Part shown: positions 28,501 to 41,200 of the stretch, one piece after another | How positions within the stretch are numbered: the stretch's first letter is position 1 | How the letters are laid out: each line of letters starts with the position of its first letter | From: Antedon mediterranea | Taxonomy: Eukaryota > Echinodermata > Crinoidea > Comatulida > Antedonidae | Reading direction: 5' to 3' | DNA: 64,000 bases | Assembly: GCF_964355755.1 (NCBI RefSeq) | Contig: NC_092679.1 | Location: forward strand, 13,938,932-14,002,931 | The notes under the pieces: generated by a model | The model's database searches: none | Told to the model about the DNA's origin: nothing | Seen by the model: the letters and a program-made list of their open reading frames with translations, nothing else | Made by a program: the position numbers and the translations under genes

Positions 28501-31500
28501 CATGCTAACAGATCCACCATTTGTAAATGCAAACGCATTTTCACCAAGCATTTGAAGTTTCTTGTTATTCTTAATTCGCCTGAAAAAAAATGAAGGAGAG
28601 GAGAAGATTACTAGTTCGTAGTTCCTTATTAAAATACAACTAAAGGACAGTCACACATTTTTAGTCGCGTTGAAGCGACTCTTTAGTTCACTATGTCGGT
28701 CGCTCGGTCTGTCGGTCTGTCGGTCTGTCGGTCCGGTATCACTATGCGTTTTATCACTTTCTGACCTTATCTTGATATCAGTTTAATCTAGCTAGGTCAA
28801 TTTTTCACAGTATATTCCTTATGGCCAGGAATCAATGTGGTTATGTTTTCACGGTGCGCAATAAAAAATTACGCGGTCTACGCACGATTTAACGAAATCA
28901 CGTTTGTAATCATATCTTCACAACCATGAATCACAATTCAATAAAATTTGGTACTCATAAATTTCAGGGCATAAATCATCATATGGCAATACAATTACGT
29001 GCGTAGCGCATGTAACTGCGCGTTAAATGTTATTGCGCACTCTTTTTGCCCGATTTCTGTTTTCTTGACTTACTTTTCAACTCGAAATTACGTTATACGA
29101 GCACGTCAAAAGTGACAGGCTACGCACGTGTAAATAAAAGAAATATAAATGTTTTTAAACATTTCAACATTTTTAAACATGTTCAGTAATTTCAGTCACT
29201 ATAGTTCACTATGTCGGTCGGTCGGTCTGTCGGTCTGTCTGTCGGTCTGTCGGTCTGTCTGTCGGTCGGGTATCACTATGCATTGTAGCACGCGACTTAA
29301 TGGCTGTTGGCCTTGTTTTTAAAGATTTTAATACTTAATAACTGTCTAATTGAGTTGTCAACATGTTGACCTCTTCTATTTCTTCCGGTCAATGTTTAAT
29401 AGTATTTAAGCATTTACGTCCTCTATGGTGAATAAGTAACTAGCTTTACAAAGACAAAACACATGACCTAACTAATGTTTCAAAATATGTTGGTATGGAT
29501 CGATGAACCTTGACCTACTCTACCTTTGCTACCCTATTTCCGCAATTTTTTTTTGCATCTAACATCACCCCCCCCCCCCCCACGAATAAGTAATTAGCTT
29601 TACGAAGGTTATAACAGTTGACCTACTTCTTTTTTTTCAAAATATTTTAGTAGGGATCGATTGGTAGCCAAGCATCAAGCCACAGCTCCACTTTAAACTT
29701 ACAATTTTACCAATTTGCTGTTGTTTACAAAAGTGAAAGGTTCAATCATATTTATATTATTAAATGACAGGCCTCTGAAAAAAAATCATCATTAGTTTTT
29801 AGAATAAATATCTAAAATATTGTAAAAGTTGTTAAATAAGATTGTGGTAGTCGTGGTGGTGACAGGTGGTGCCATAGTAGCAGCAGCGGCAGCAGTAGGA
29901 GCAGCAGTAGTACAACAGACTGACTAGAACGATCGTCAACTTGTATTTTCAGTAACTACATGCAGTACATTATTTATCTTATTCATTCGTGTTATAAAGA
30001 AGAAATCACTTAGTGACGCTATGAAATAACAACTGATGATCATCTAAATCAAATAAAATATTCTTTTTCTTCATCATCGTTATCATCAACATATAAAGAA
30101 AATCAGAAAAATAAAAACAGGTCTATTTATACAGATATTGACTGCTTAGAGGTTAAATATAAGATTTGACATCCCCGAGGAAATGATATTATATTCGAGG
30201 GAATATATATTTCCCGAAGCGCCAGCTTTCCCGAGTGGATGTAAACGGTGATATCTGTTATATTACATATCCAACAACAAGTTGAATTTAACTGCTGGGT
30301 CGGGTGTAGGCCTAGCTAGGCCTCTTTTATGTAATAAGCCTGCCTAGTTAGGCGTTGCATTCATCTTACCTTGTAAAGAATAATATACAGATAATTACTA
30401 ATTAATGATTCCTTGGTAATAAAATATTCACTTAGGCCTAGGCCGTTTAAATTAACAGAATAATTTCTAATAATAATAATAATATTATTATCACTTTATC
30501 AGGTAGGCCGAATAAATAATAAGTCTTCTTCTTCGAGGAGCCGTACCGTGTTACTACTGTGTATTAACCAATCACAAACGGTCTTTCGTCACATCTAGTC
30601 AAATCATTAATCAAACTACCATTAATGATCTTATTACTAAAATTAATTGGAATCCACTTTACAATTCAAATGACACTAATACTAGTTATAATATGTTTAT
30701 TAAAGAAATCCAACATACGATTGAACAAACTATTCCATCTAAAACACCTAAACCAAGAAAAAATAATATAAAAAAAAACTATGGATTACTAGAGGTATTC
30801 TTAAGTCAGTCAATAAAAAAAATGTATTATATAAAAAACATTTAAAATCCTCAACACAATTAAATATTTCAAAATTTAAGAAATACAGAAATATGCTTAC
30901 TAATCTCAACAGAATTAGTAAACGTAATTATTACTCTCGTATTTTATTTAATGCTTCAAATGACGCAAAGCAGACTTGGTCAATTATTAATGACTAGAGG
31001 GTGAGCTTGCTTCGCTCGCTCCCCCTCTAGAAAGTGTAGACGATGGTTCTCGGAATGATAATGTTCTCCTTATATATTTTCTGTCGGTTACCATTATTGA
31101 AAATGCTTGACATTCGTAAAACTAAACTACTTTGTTTCACAGTGTTTTAGATGATTAATAACATTTTAAAGTATAGTTTTTATTGTTTGGTAGGCCCCTT
31201 TGGGGAGGCGGAGGTCATTTGAGGGAGGTGCTTATTCGAGGGATATATGTTAAATTTTTTAGTTTTAATAATAATTATGGTAACATTTATAATCAAATGA
31301 AATCCTCTAATACAGTAGATATGAAAAGTGGTAAAAAAGAATAACAAATGCTTGGTAAATTTTGTAGATAACAGTGCGGTGAATTCTACTACAAATAGTA
31401 TAATTGTGTTATTATAAATAAGTGGATGGACGTTTATTAGATAGTTGGGTTGGGGGGGGGGGGTATTATTCAAAGTGATGTTTTATTGGAGAGGCGTTTA

Positions 31501-34500
31501 TTCAAATGAATACCATCCTAATAATTATTAATACATTATTTAATTTAATCATCTTTTGAAACTTCCGTAACAGAGTGGGCCCAAGAAAGAAGACATTACG
31601 GCTTGCAACATGGGCAGACATCTCGGTCCTAACGGGACACAGGAAGATAGCCTACAGTTATTCCTGCAAGCTTACTCAATAAAACTCAGCTATCGGGATT
31701 TCACTCGAAAAATGTCTTATCATCAAATCTCCCTATGTAATTTTATAATACTATTCCCCACAATATATTCTGATTCTTTATGACGTATATTTAATTTGAT
31801 CTTTATTAATTTGCAGTATAATTTAACTACTGTACCTTCACACACGCGTGGTATGTTTTAAAATAAACAAAAAACTGAAATGGCTATGACTCCTACTATC
31901 TGATTTTTTTTTCGTCTTCCAAAGGGACACTGTATTGATTGATGGAAAGTGCCTGTTTCCAGTCACCTTTAGGGTCAAATCTATTATTTTAACTGCTCCC
32001 TTGTGTTTAAAAGAGAGAAAATATTTGAAACCAGGTCGTTGCAAGGTGAACTTATCTTAAACCCGGAAATTACTTTGACCGGGAAGAATTGAAATTGAGA
32101 GGAAAATCTGATGTTGAAATCATAAATGTTGTTAAAAAACTCTTTATAATATCTTCCTAAGATATAAATATGGAACAATAGCGTCGGAGTGAACACTAAT
32201 GTTATCAAATCTACGTTTCGCGGTACATCTCGGATAGATAAGGTAGGTATCCAAGGCGGAGATTTGTACCGAAGTTTTTGCATTGTGCTCGCCTATGTCA
32301 GAATTAACCATAATTTATACATAGATGTGCTTGGCAGAAAGAAACATGTTACTGTCTTACCTGACTCTGAAGGTCATAACAAAGTAGGCCCTAGATATTG
32401 TCAATAATATTAATAAACACTTCAATGAAGTAGGAGAAACTCTTGCCAAAAATATTGTCTTGCCTGTAAATGAAAACTACAAGCAATATTTTCCAAATTA
32501 AAGCGCACTGATGATTTAGAAATTATTTCTATTGTTAATAAACTGAAACCATCTAACTCTGAAGGCATTGATGAAATTAGCAGTAAATTACTTAAATATA
32601 TTATTCCATCTGTAGCGTCACCTTTATCATACATCTTTAATTTGATTTTATTATGGAAACTTGAATACTATGGCATTATGGGGTCTGCACTATCTTGGTT
32701 TAAAAAATATATATGTGGAAGAAGGCAATGTACAGTCATTAACGGAATTTCTTCTGAACACACAACTAATAATTATGGAATACTCAAAGGAAGTATTCTT
32801 GGGCCATTATTATTTATCATTATATATAAATTATATTTTTAATTCTTTTTTTTTCTCTTTTGTTATACAAATATATATATATTATTATATTATACATAAT
32901 TTTTTGTAAAAATATAAAACAATAAAATTCAATAGAGTTGTTAAAAAAGCACTATATCTATACATGTACATAAAATCGATGTAGTATGATTTAAAAACGT
33001 ACATTTTATGGTTATTGCAAGTTATTGTGAAGGTACGCCTATTTACCATTTACTCTATATTTTTAAAAAATGTATTCAAAAGTAGCTGTTTCTTTTATTA
33101 AATTTTAACTCAATACACACAATTTGTATGTTTCTTGTTTGTTTTGACCTTATATTACATCTATTACAAATATATACACTCATACACACATTAATAAACC
33201 TATTTATATTCACGAATCATAACATATTATATGCTACAATTTATGTTTTGGCCTTTTATTACATATTTCATTACACTATTTCTAAACCTTAAAGTTCTGT
33301 TCTTACTATGTTGGCCATTTACATGTGTTGTGTTTACCTATATGTTTGACCCTGTGTTTCAGTCTATGTTTTACACTAATACATTTATTTCTGTCATATT
33401 TGGTTTTAGCATAATGTTTGTTGTCAAATTGTATAATGTATGGCCTCATTATAGGTATGATATTATTTTTAACATTATTTCATATATAGCATACTATCAT
33501 AGCAGCTGTGTTACAATTATGTGTTATGCCTAAACTTAATTCAATTACTTTATTACATTCTTACATAACTTTGTAGTAAGTACTATTACAGTTATGATTT
33601 CCATTATACCTTTAGTATTGAATGTTTATATACACTACAGCCTGTACTAGTTTTATATTTTTCTTATTTTATGAATTCTAATAATTTAATTTTAACATTA
33701 TTCCATTTTGTAACTGCTTTATATTGATTACATGCATATTCATTTTCTAAAAGATTTTTAATTCGAACTTAAACATATTCAAGATATTTTTTGAGTCGTT
33801 ACCCATCATGTTATCTGATAAACAAAGCTTTATCGGGATTTGTAGATACAAAACGTACAGATAGATGTTAGTTCATTTACAAGTTTATCTTTGGAACCAG
33901 TAACTATATCAAACCAATGTATAGGCGTTTCATTAAGAAAACATTCAACAATAAGAGTATTGAATTTTCTCCAAACTGGCTTAATTACTTTACACTTAAG
34001 CAACATGTGTTCTTCGTTTTCTATCACATTCTTACATCTATCGCAAATATTAGATTTAGACAATTTCCAAATATGTCATCTTTTATTACAAACAAGTATG
34101 CGATGTAAAAGTTTAAAATTAAATTGCGCAACTTTTACCATAATATGTTTCATATCTTTTACTATCTTATTCCATATTTTGTCCCATACCATAGTCTTAT
34201 TTAAAAAACTTTAAAAAATGTTTCCCATTTTACTTGGGAGATTGGCACTGTCTTTAATTCAATTATGAACTTATCATAAAAACATGTTTTAACATTTGAT
34301 TGGAATAATTCATTTTTAATATCAACATTAACTTGTTCTTTCTCTATTTTTATTTCTTCAAATATTTTAAACATGACTTTATTCGCTGACGATACAAATC
34401 TGTTCTTATCAAACCCCAATTTAAAATACACTTATTGATATTGTTAATTCTGAACTTATCAAAATTGATAAATAGCTTAGGTGTAATAAACTTTCTCTTT

Positions 34501-35225
34501 ACTGTGATAAGACTAGATATATAATTTTAAAAACTAAAAGAAGTAAAATTAATGTTAATAATATATCCATTAAAATTGCTGATAAATCTATATCCCAAAC
34601 AAATTACTATAAGTCTTTAGGAGTCTTTGTTGACGAATTTGTTAATTTTAAAACTCATATTGATCTCACTACTTCGAAAATATCTAAATAGTTTTAAAAT
34701 TCGTTACTACCTTCTTTAAGTGCACTCCTTTCAATCTATAAGTCACTTATGCAACCTCTTATCAGCTATTGCAACATTATTTGGTTTAATTCATATGCTT
34801 CTTACACTGATAAATTTGTTAAACTCCAGAAAAAAAAGCAAAACGAGCAATAACTTGGTCTGATTATCGTGCACCAACAAGTCCTCTCTTCCACATACAT
34901 AATGTATTAAAAATTGATGATATTCATAATTACCAAATTGGCATTGTTATGTTCCGAATGTTGAATATTTCTGATTTACGATTTTTAAACCTTAAAAATT
35001 GTACTGATGGTAATGGTCATAAGTAAATACTAAAGGAAATGTAAACTTCGACCTCCTCTTCGAAGACTAGTTTCTACAATTCATAGTATTGCTGTTTCGG
35101 GTTATTATGTCTGGAACAACTTAGATATGACTATTAAAAATGCAAATTCCATTAATGTTTTTTAAAAAATTGTTTAAGTTGAATCTAATTAAGTACAAAT
35201 CTTAATTTCTGCCGATGTCAATGTT

Positions 35226-35279
<54 letters not shown>

Positions 35280-38200
35280 TAGCTCTGCTAACTTTTCTGG
35301 CTGGTTACTTTATCGTTTTGATTTAGCTTTTCGCTTTTTATTTTTGTATCTCCATTGAGATCTAGCCACTGTTACCAACAGCATTGTCATTTTTTTCAGT
35401 AATTTGCCTTTGGATTTATATATTTTCTCATTCTCACAGATTTCCTCATCTTTATCGTTTCAAATTAATTAATTAAATTTTAGTATATCATCAGGCGGTT
35501 TAGAATTAATGTTCTTTGCCTGTTGTGTTTATATATATAAAAGTATCTCTTCGGAGATCCCGCCTCGTGAATAAAAATACTGAAAGATGAGGGCGTATCA
35601 ATTTGATCTCTGTTGCGCGTGCGTACAACTGAGGACTAGTGCTGTTCCGCCGTACCACGCCGAGAATGTTAAAGAGTCTTTATCCAATCGAGTTCGAACA
35701 ATACCATGAAAGCCCCAGTGGTCTAATGGTTAGGACATCTGCATATCAAGCAGGCGGTCCGAGTTCGAGTCTCGGTTGGGGCGACTTTTCTCATTCTCAC
35801 AGATTTCCTCATCTTTATCGTTTCAAATTAATTAATTAAATTTCAGTATATCATCGGGCGGTTTAGAATTAATGTTCTTTGCCTGTTGTGTTTATATATA
35901 TAAAAGTATCTCTTTGGAGATCCCGCCTCGTGAATAAAAATACTGAAAGATGAGGGCGTATCAATTTGATCTCTGTTGCGCGTGCGTACAACTGAGGACT
36001 AGTGCTGTTCCGCCGTACCACGCCGAGAATGTTAAAGAGTCGCTATCCAATCGAGTTCGAACAATACCATGAAAGCCCCAGTGGTCTAATGGTTAGGACA
36101 TCTGCATATCAAGCAGGCGGTCCGAGTTCGAGTCTCGGTTGGGGCGACTTTTTCTCATTCTCACAGATTTCCTTATCTTTATCGTTTCAAATTAATTAAT
36201 TAAATTTCAGTATATCATCGGGCGGTTTAGAATTAATGTTCCTTGCCTGTTGTGTTTATATATATAAAAGTATCTCTTCGGAGATCCCGCCTCGTGAATA
36301 AAAATACTGAAAGATGAGGGCGTATCAATTTGATCTCTGTTGCGCGTGCGTACAACTGAGGACTAGTGCTGTTCCGCCGTACCACGCAGAGAATGTTAAA
36401 GAGTCGCTATCCAATCGAGTTCGAACAATACCATGAAAGCCCCAGTGGTCTAATGGTTAGGACATCTGCATATCAAGCAGGCGGTCCGAGTTCGAGTCTC
36501 GGTTGGGGCGACTTTTTCTCATTCTCACAGATTTCCTCATCTTTATCGTTTCAAATTAATTAATTAAATTTCAGTATATCATCGGGCGGTTTAGAATTAA
36601 TGTTCTTTGCCTGTTGTGTTTATATATATAAAAGTATCTCTTCGGAGATCCTACCTCGTGAATAAAAATACTGAAAGATGAGGGCGTATCAATTTGATCT
36701 CTGTTGCGCGTGCGTACAACTGAAGACTAGTGCTGTTCCGCCGTCCCACGCCGAGAATTTTAAAGAGTCGCTATCCAATCGAGTTCGAACAATTCCATGA
36801 AAGCCCCAGTGGTCTAATGGTTAGGACATCTGCATATCCAGCAGGCGGTCCGAGTTCGAGTCTCGGTTGGGGGCGACTTTTTCTCTTTCTCACACATTTC
36901 CTCATCTTTATCGTTTCAAATTAATTAATTAAATTTCAGTATATCATCGGGCGGTTTAGAATTAATGTTCTTTGCCTGTTGTGTTTTTATATATAAAAGT
37001 ATCTCTTCGGAGATCCCGCCTCGTGAATAAAAATACTGAAAGATGAGGGCGTATCAATTTGATCTCTGTTGCGCGTGCGTACAACTGAGGACTAGTGCTG
37101 TTCCGCCGTACCACGCCGAGAATGTTAAAGAGTCGCTATCCAATCGAGTTCGAACAATACCATGAAAGCCCCAGTGGTCTAATGGTTAGGACATCTGCAT
37201 ATCAAGCAGGCGGTCCGAGTTCGAGTCTCGGTTGGGGCGACTTTTTCTCATTCTCACAGATTTCCTCATCTTTATCGTTTCAAATTAATTAATTAAATTT
37301 CAGTATATCATTGGGCGGTTTAGAATTAATGTTCTTTGCCTGTTCAGTCGAGCAGCAAAGTGCTCATTTAACCGTTAAAACGCTGTTTTTTAACTGCGCA
37401 GGTCACTGAGCATCGCCAAGTTATAGTGACTTCCGGTTCGCTTTTCACTTCGCGGCAAGCATTTTGCATGGGAATACCCTTACAAATCTGCTGCAATTTC
37501 CACCATCCGGGTTAAATTATATCTTTCTATATTTGGAAATTGTTACTCCAAATATGGAAGATTATTCCCGCCACAAAATTTTGGTATAAATAGCCCAGGA
37601 AATGACGACAGAGCTTATTGAAGAAAAAAGTGCAGATGGAGGTGTTCGTTGAGGTAGGCTACATGATTTATTTGTTTGGTTTCGTAGGGAATCCGGCACT
37701 TTTCTCATCAGCACGGAACCTTTATAAAAACTTAGTGGTTGGTTATTAGGTTATTAATCTATCTTTTCTGAAAGTTTAAGCTTGGTTCAGCTTGTGGGAC
37801 GGATTCAATATCCGTTCAAAGCTGGGGATATATTCTAAGCAGACTCCATCTTGGATTCGTATGTTTAGTACAGGCCGTGTGGTTGAGTAATTTCAATACT
37901 TCAAAATCACTATGTGCAATCCGTTTTTAAACCAGTTAATATACCAAAATATGTTATTAGTAGCTTTATTATTTTGGATTTGGTGCTAGTTTGGTAAATA
38001 TTGCAATATAATTGTAGATTATTTGGTTGTAAAAAAATGTACCCAACTTGTAGTATTATCTAGGCCTAGGCTAGGCCTAGCCCATTTGACGGAAACCCAG
38101 TGCTATTTGTAGGCGGATAGAGAGGGCCGCAGGCTAGTTTTTAGTGGCATATCGCCGACTTATTATAATCAATGTGAAGCCATATTATTATTATGTTTAA

Positions 38201-41200
38201 AATGTTGAATCTATATCCACTGGATTATGGATATATATCGTCGGATATTTAAAGAAAGGCCTAGGCCTAGACCTTTTGATTTATTTAATTAATTTAGGAC
38301 TATATTACGGGAAATTCTTTGCCAAAGAAAAGAAAATACGTTGTGGCTGTTGGAGGTTTGTAAATATATGACAATAATGTAGCCTAGGCTAGGAAGGACT
38401 GTAGGTAGGATGAGGTAATTTGGATGGTCGTACATATGATATTTATATATACAGTATTGTGTATAGTAGTGATCATGGCGACAAAATTTAGGATGACTAA
38501 ATTTGACATTAAAATTATTTAACTATGAATAGCTCATTATATTGGTGTTTTTTTTTTCTTTCAGGTTTCTAAGAATAAACTATCCGACTTGTGATTCATC
38601 TTGTGCTGCAAAAACAATCCTATTTTGATATTTGTAAATTGATGTACGTAACAGATGTCTTTTAAAAATAAAAAAAAATTAAAAATTTTTATTATCGCGA
38701 TGATTTAACTCAAATATTGACATATAACTTGATATTTTAGCCTGAGCAAGATAGTTTGATAGGCATATTTTACTTCGATGTAAATAAGATATTACATGTT
38801 ATACTGTATGTAAAATACTTTTTTGTAAATAAAATTATTTAATGGTGGTTAATTTATTAACTTGTTAATTTGTTTGTTAGTTATGATGTTATACTATTAA
38901 TTATTTAGTTATTTAGTAACCAAAGTGGAGTGGATTCGTGGCAGTTGCAACTTGACTGTAATATGCAAATATATAATAATATTTACTTCTTCTTGGATAA
39001 AGTTAAACCAAAATAAGCAATAATAAAAATTAAATATTTATTTTGCCATAAAGAAAGCAAAAACTAAACATACAGTACTATATGTACAGTAATACCATGG
39101 ACCTATAGGTCCATGGTAATACATACTGTAGTATTGAGCACCAGTAGCAGAGACGTCTGGACAATCGAATATAATCGTTATCAGCTGTCTGGGTACCCAA
39201 GGCTAGTGCTAGAAAATGGCGAAAATTCGTGTATTCATTCGCCGTCAGCGAAATGAATCCGGCACTTTTCTCATCAGAAGCAAATCAACAAATCCTTTTA
39301 TCAGTTTGTTTTGATATATAATCTGGATAATATATATTAAAATGGCCTTGGTTCAAGCATGTTTAACAGGTAAAATCAGATTTTTTCCTACCTAGGCCCC
39401 TTAGCACTGCGGTACCCTACGCCGTGTGGGGGAACCGATCTCGGCAGTATTTCTTAAGTAGCCTATCTTTCGTAAAATCCTTAGTTGAATTTTATTAATA
39501 TAAATTTAATTGTATGAATATGCTATTTAAATGTTATTGAAATTTTTTTTTGCTGCATTTTGTAATTCCGCACTACTTGCTTTATCGCGATTCCAAGATG
39601 GCGGCAATTCAAATTTTGATTTGGTAATAATTCGCGAGGTCAACCACTTTGCTGCCCGACTGTGTTGTGTTTATATATATAAAAGTATCTCTTCGGAGAT
39701 CCCACCTCGTGAATAAAAATACTGAAAGATGAGGGCGTATCAATTTGATCTCTGTTGCGCGTGCGTACAACTGAGGACTAGTGCTGTTCCGCCGTACCAC
39801 GCAGAGAATGTTAAAGAGTCGCTATCCAATCGAGTTCGAACAATACCATGAAAGCCCCAGTGGTCTAATGGTTAGGACATCTGCATATCAAGCAGGCGGT
39901 CCGAGTTCGAGTCTCGGTTGGGGCGACTTTTCTCATTCTCACAGATTTCCTCATCTTTATCGTTTCAAATTAATTAATTAAATTTCAGTATATCATCGGG
40001 CGGTTTAGAATTAATGTTCTTTGCCTGTTGTGTTTATATATATAAAAGTATCTCTTCGGAGATCCCACCTCGTGAATAAAAATACTGAAAGATGAGGGCG
40101 TATCAATTTGATCTCTGTTGCGCGTGCGTACAACTGAGGACTAGTGCTGTTCCGCCGTACCACGCCGAGAATTTTAAAGAGTCGCTATCCAATCGAGTTC
40201 GAACAATACCATGAAAGCCCCAGTGGTCTAATGGTTAGGACATCTGCATATCCAGCAGGCGGTCCGAGTTCGAGTCTCGGTTGGGGCGACTTTTTCTCAT
40301 TCTCACACATTTTCTCATCTTTATCGTTTCAAATTAATTAATTAAATTTCAGTATATCATCGGGCGGTTTAGAATTAATGTTCTTTGCCTGTTGTGTTTA
40401 TATATATAAAAGTATCTCTTCGGAGATCCCGCCTCGTGAATAAAAATACTGAAAGATGAGGGCGTATCAATTTGATCTCTGTTGCGCGTGCGTACAACTG
40501 AGGACTAGTGCTGTTCCGCCGTACCACGCCGAGAATGTTAAAGAGTCGCTATCCAATCGAGTTCGAACAATACCATGAAAGCCCAAGTGGTCTAATGGTT
40601 AGGACATCTGCATATCAAGCAGGCGGTCCGAGTTCGAGTCTCGGTTGGGGCGACTTTTTCTCATTCTCACAGATTTCCTCATCTTTATCGTTTCAAAATA
40701 ATTAATTAAATTTCAGTATATTATCATCGGGCGGTTTAGAATTAATGTTCTTTGCCTGTTGTGTTAAATAGTGTAGTTGAATAATTTCTTCAAGCTAGTT
40801 GCGTGGTGCATCGGATGAAGCATTGTCTTGTGATGGAGTGACAATTCATCGCGGTTCAAGTCTCACTAGATGACTTTTGTTTATTTATCGCCAAGCGCGA
40901 GTGTTGCCACACGAAAATTACACAGTCAATATCATCGTACTCGAGAATTTGCTGGATTTTATATGTTTGTTTGTTTGTTATGACAAAGATAATTACGCGA
41001 AAATTATTCAGTCAATATCATCGTACTCGAGGATTTATACGATTTACGATCTTCGCAGCGGTAGTCATGTGATGCAGTTTCAACCAATCACGTTCACGTA
41101 TTTACATAGGCTATGTAATATAAAGAGATAAAACGGAACACATCAAAACTCTAAATGATCTTGATACCTCAATAACAAGAAAGTTATCAAACTTGTTTTT

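Larger units (their letters stand above)
30590..35215 (+). mobile_element. Plus-strand LINE split by a Helitron-like element and another LINE
   Basis: Pieces: 30590-30993 (linker region, LYNSND, ITRGILKSVNKKN, SKFKKYRNMLTNLNRISKRN, TWSIIN), 32326-32843 (DVLGRKK, LKPSNSEGIDEISSK, ILKGSILGPLLFII) and 34373-35215 (MTLFADDTNLFLSNPNLK, SLGVFVDEFVNFKTHI, LMQPLISYCNIIWFNSYA, and the C-terminal end). It is 5' truncated and followed by a (TA)n run at 35233-35275. The frame runs across both insertion points, so both landed after this copy did. Confidence 0.75.
35420..40765 (+). repeat. 364-bp tandem array, eight units, interrupted by a transposon
   Basis: Each unit holds a TATATATATAAAAG run, a hairpin with a TTCG loop (ATCTCTTCGGAGAT), about 160 bp of conserved sequence, a tRNA-like gene and a TTAATTAATTAAATTTCAGT tail. 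tRNA-like starts are 363-365 bp apart. Subtracting the 2318-bp element and its 4-bp duplication, the interval across the interruption is also 364 bp. Units 3-4-5 match units 6-7-8 by shared variants (CACGCAGAG in 3 and 6; AATTTTAAAG and CATATCCAGC in 4 and 7). Confidence 0.9.

Noticed and set aside
33231-33533. Hydrophobic plus-strand ORF suggesting a membrane protein
   Set aside because: It lies antisense in the AT-rich 3' part of a minus-strand LINE; the hydrophobicity follows from T-rich codons.
35639-40705. Eight near-identical ORFs starting MLFRRTT
   Set aside because: Each overlaps the tRNA-like gene in the tandem unit; the identity comes from the repeat, not from coding selection.
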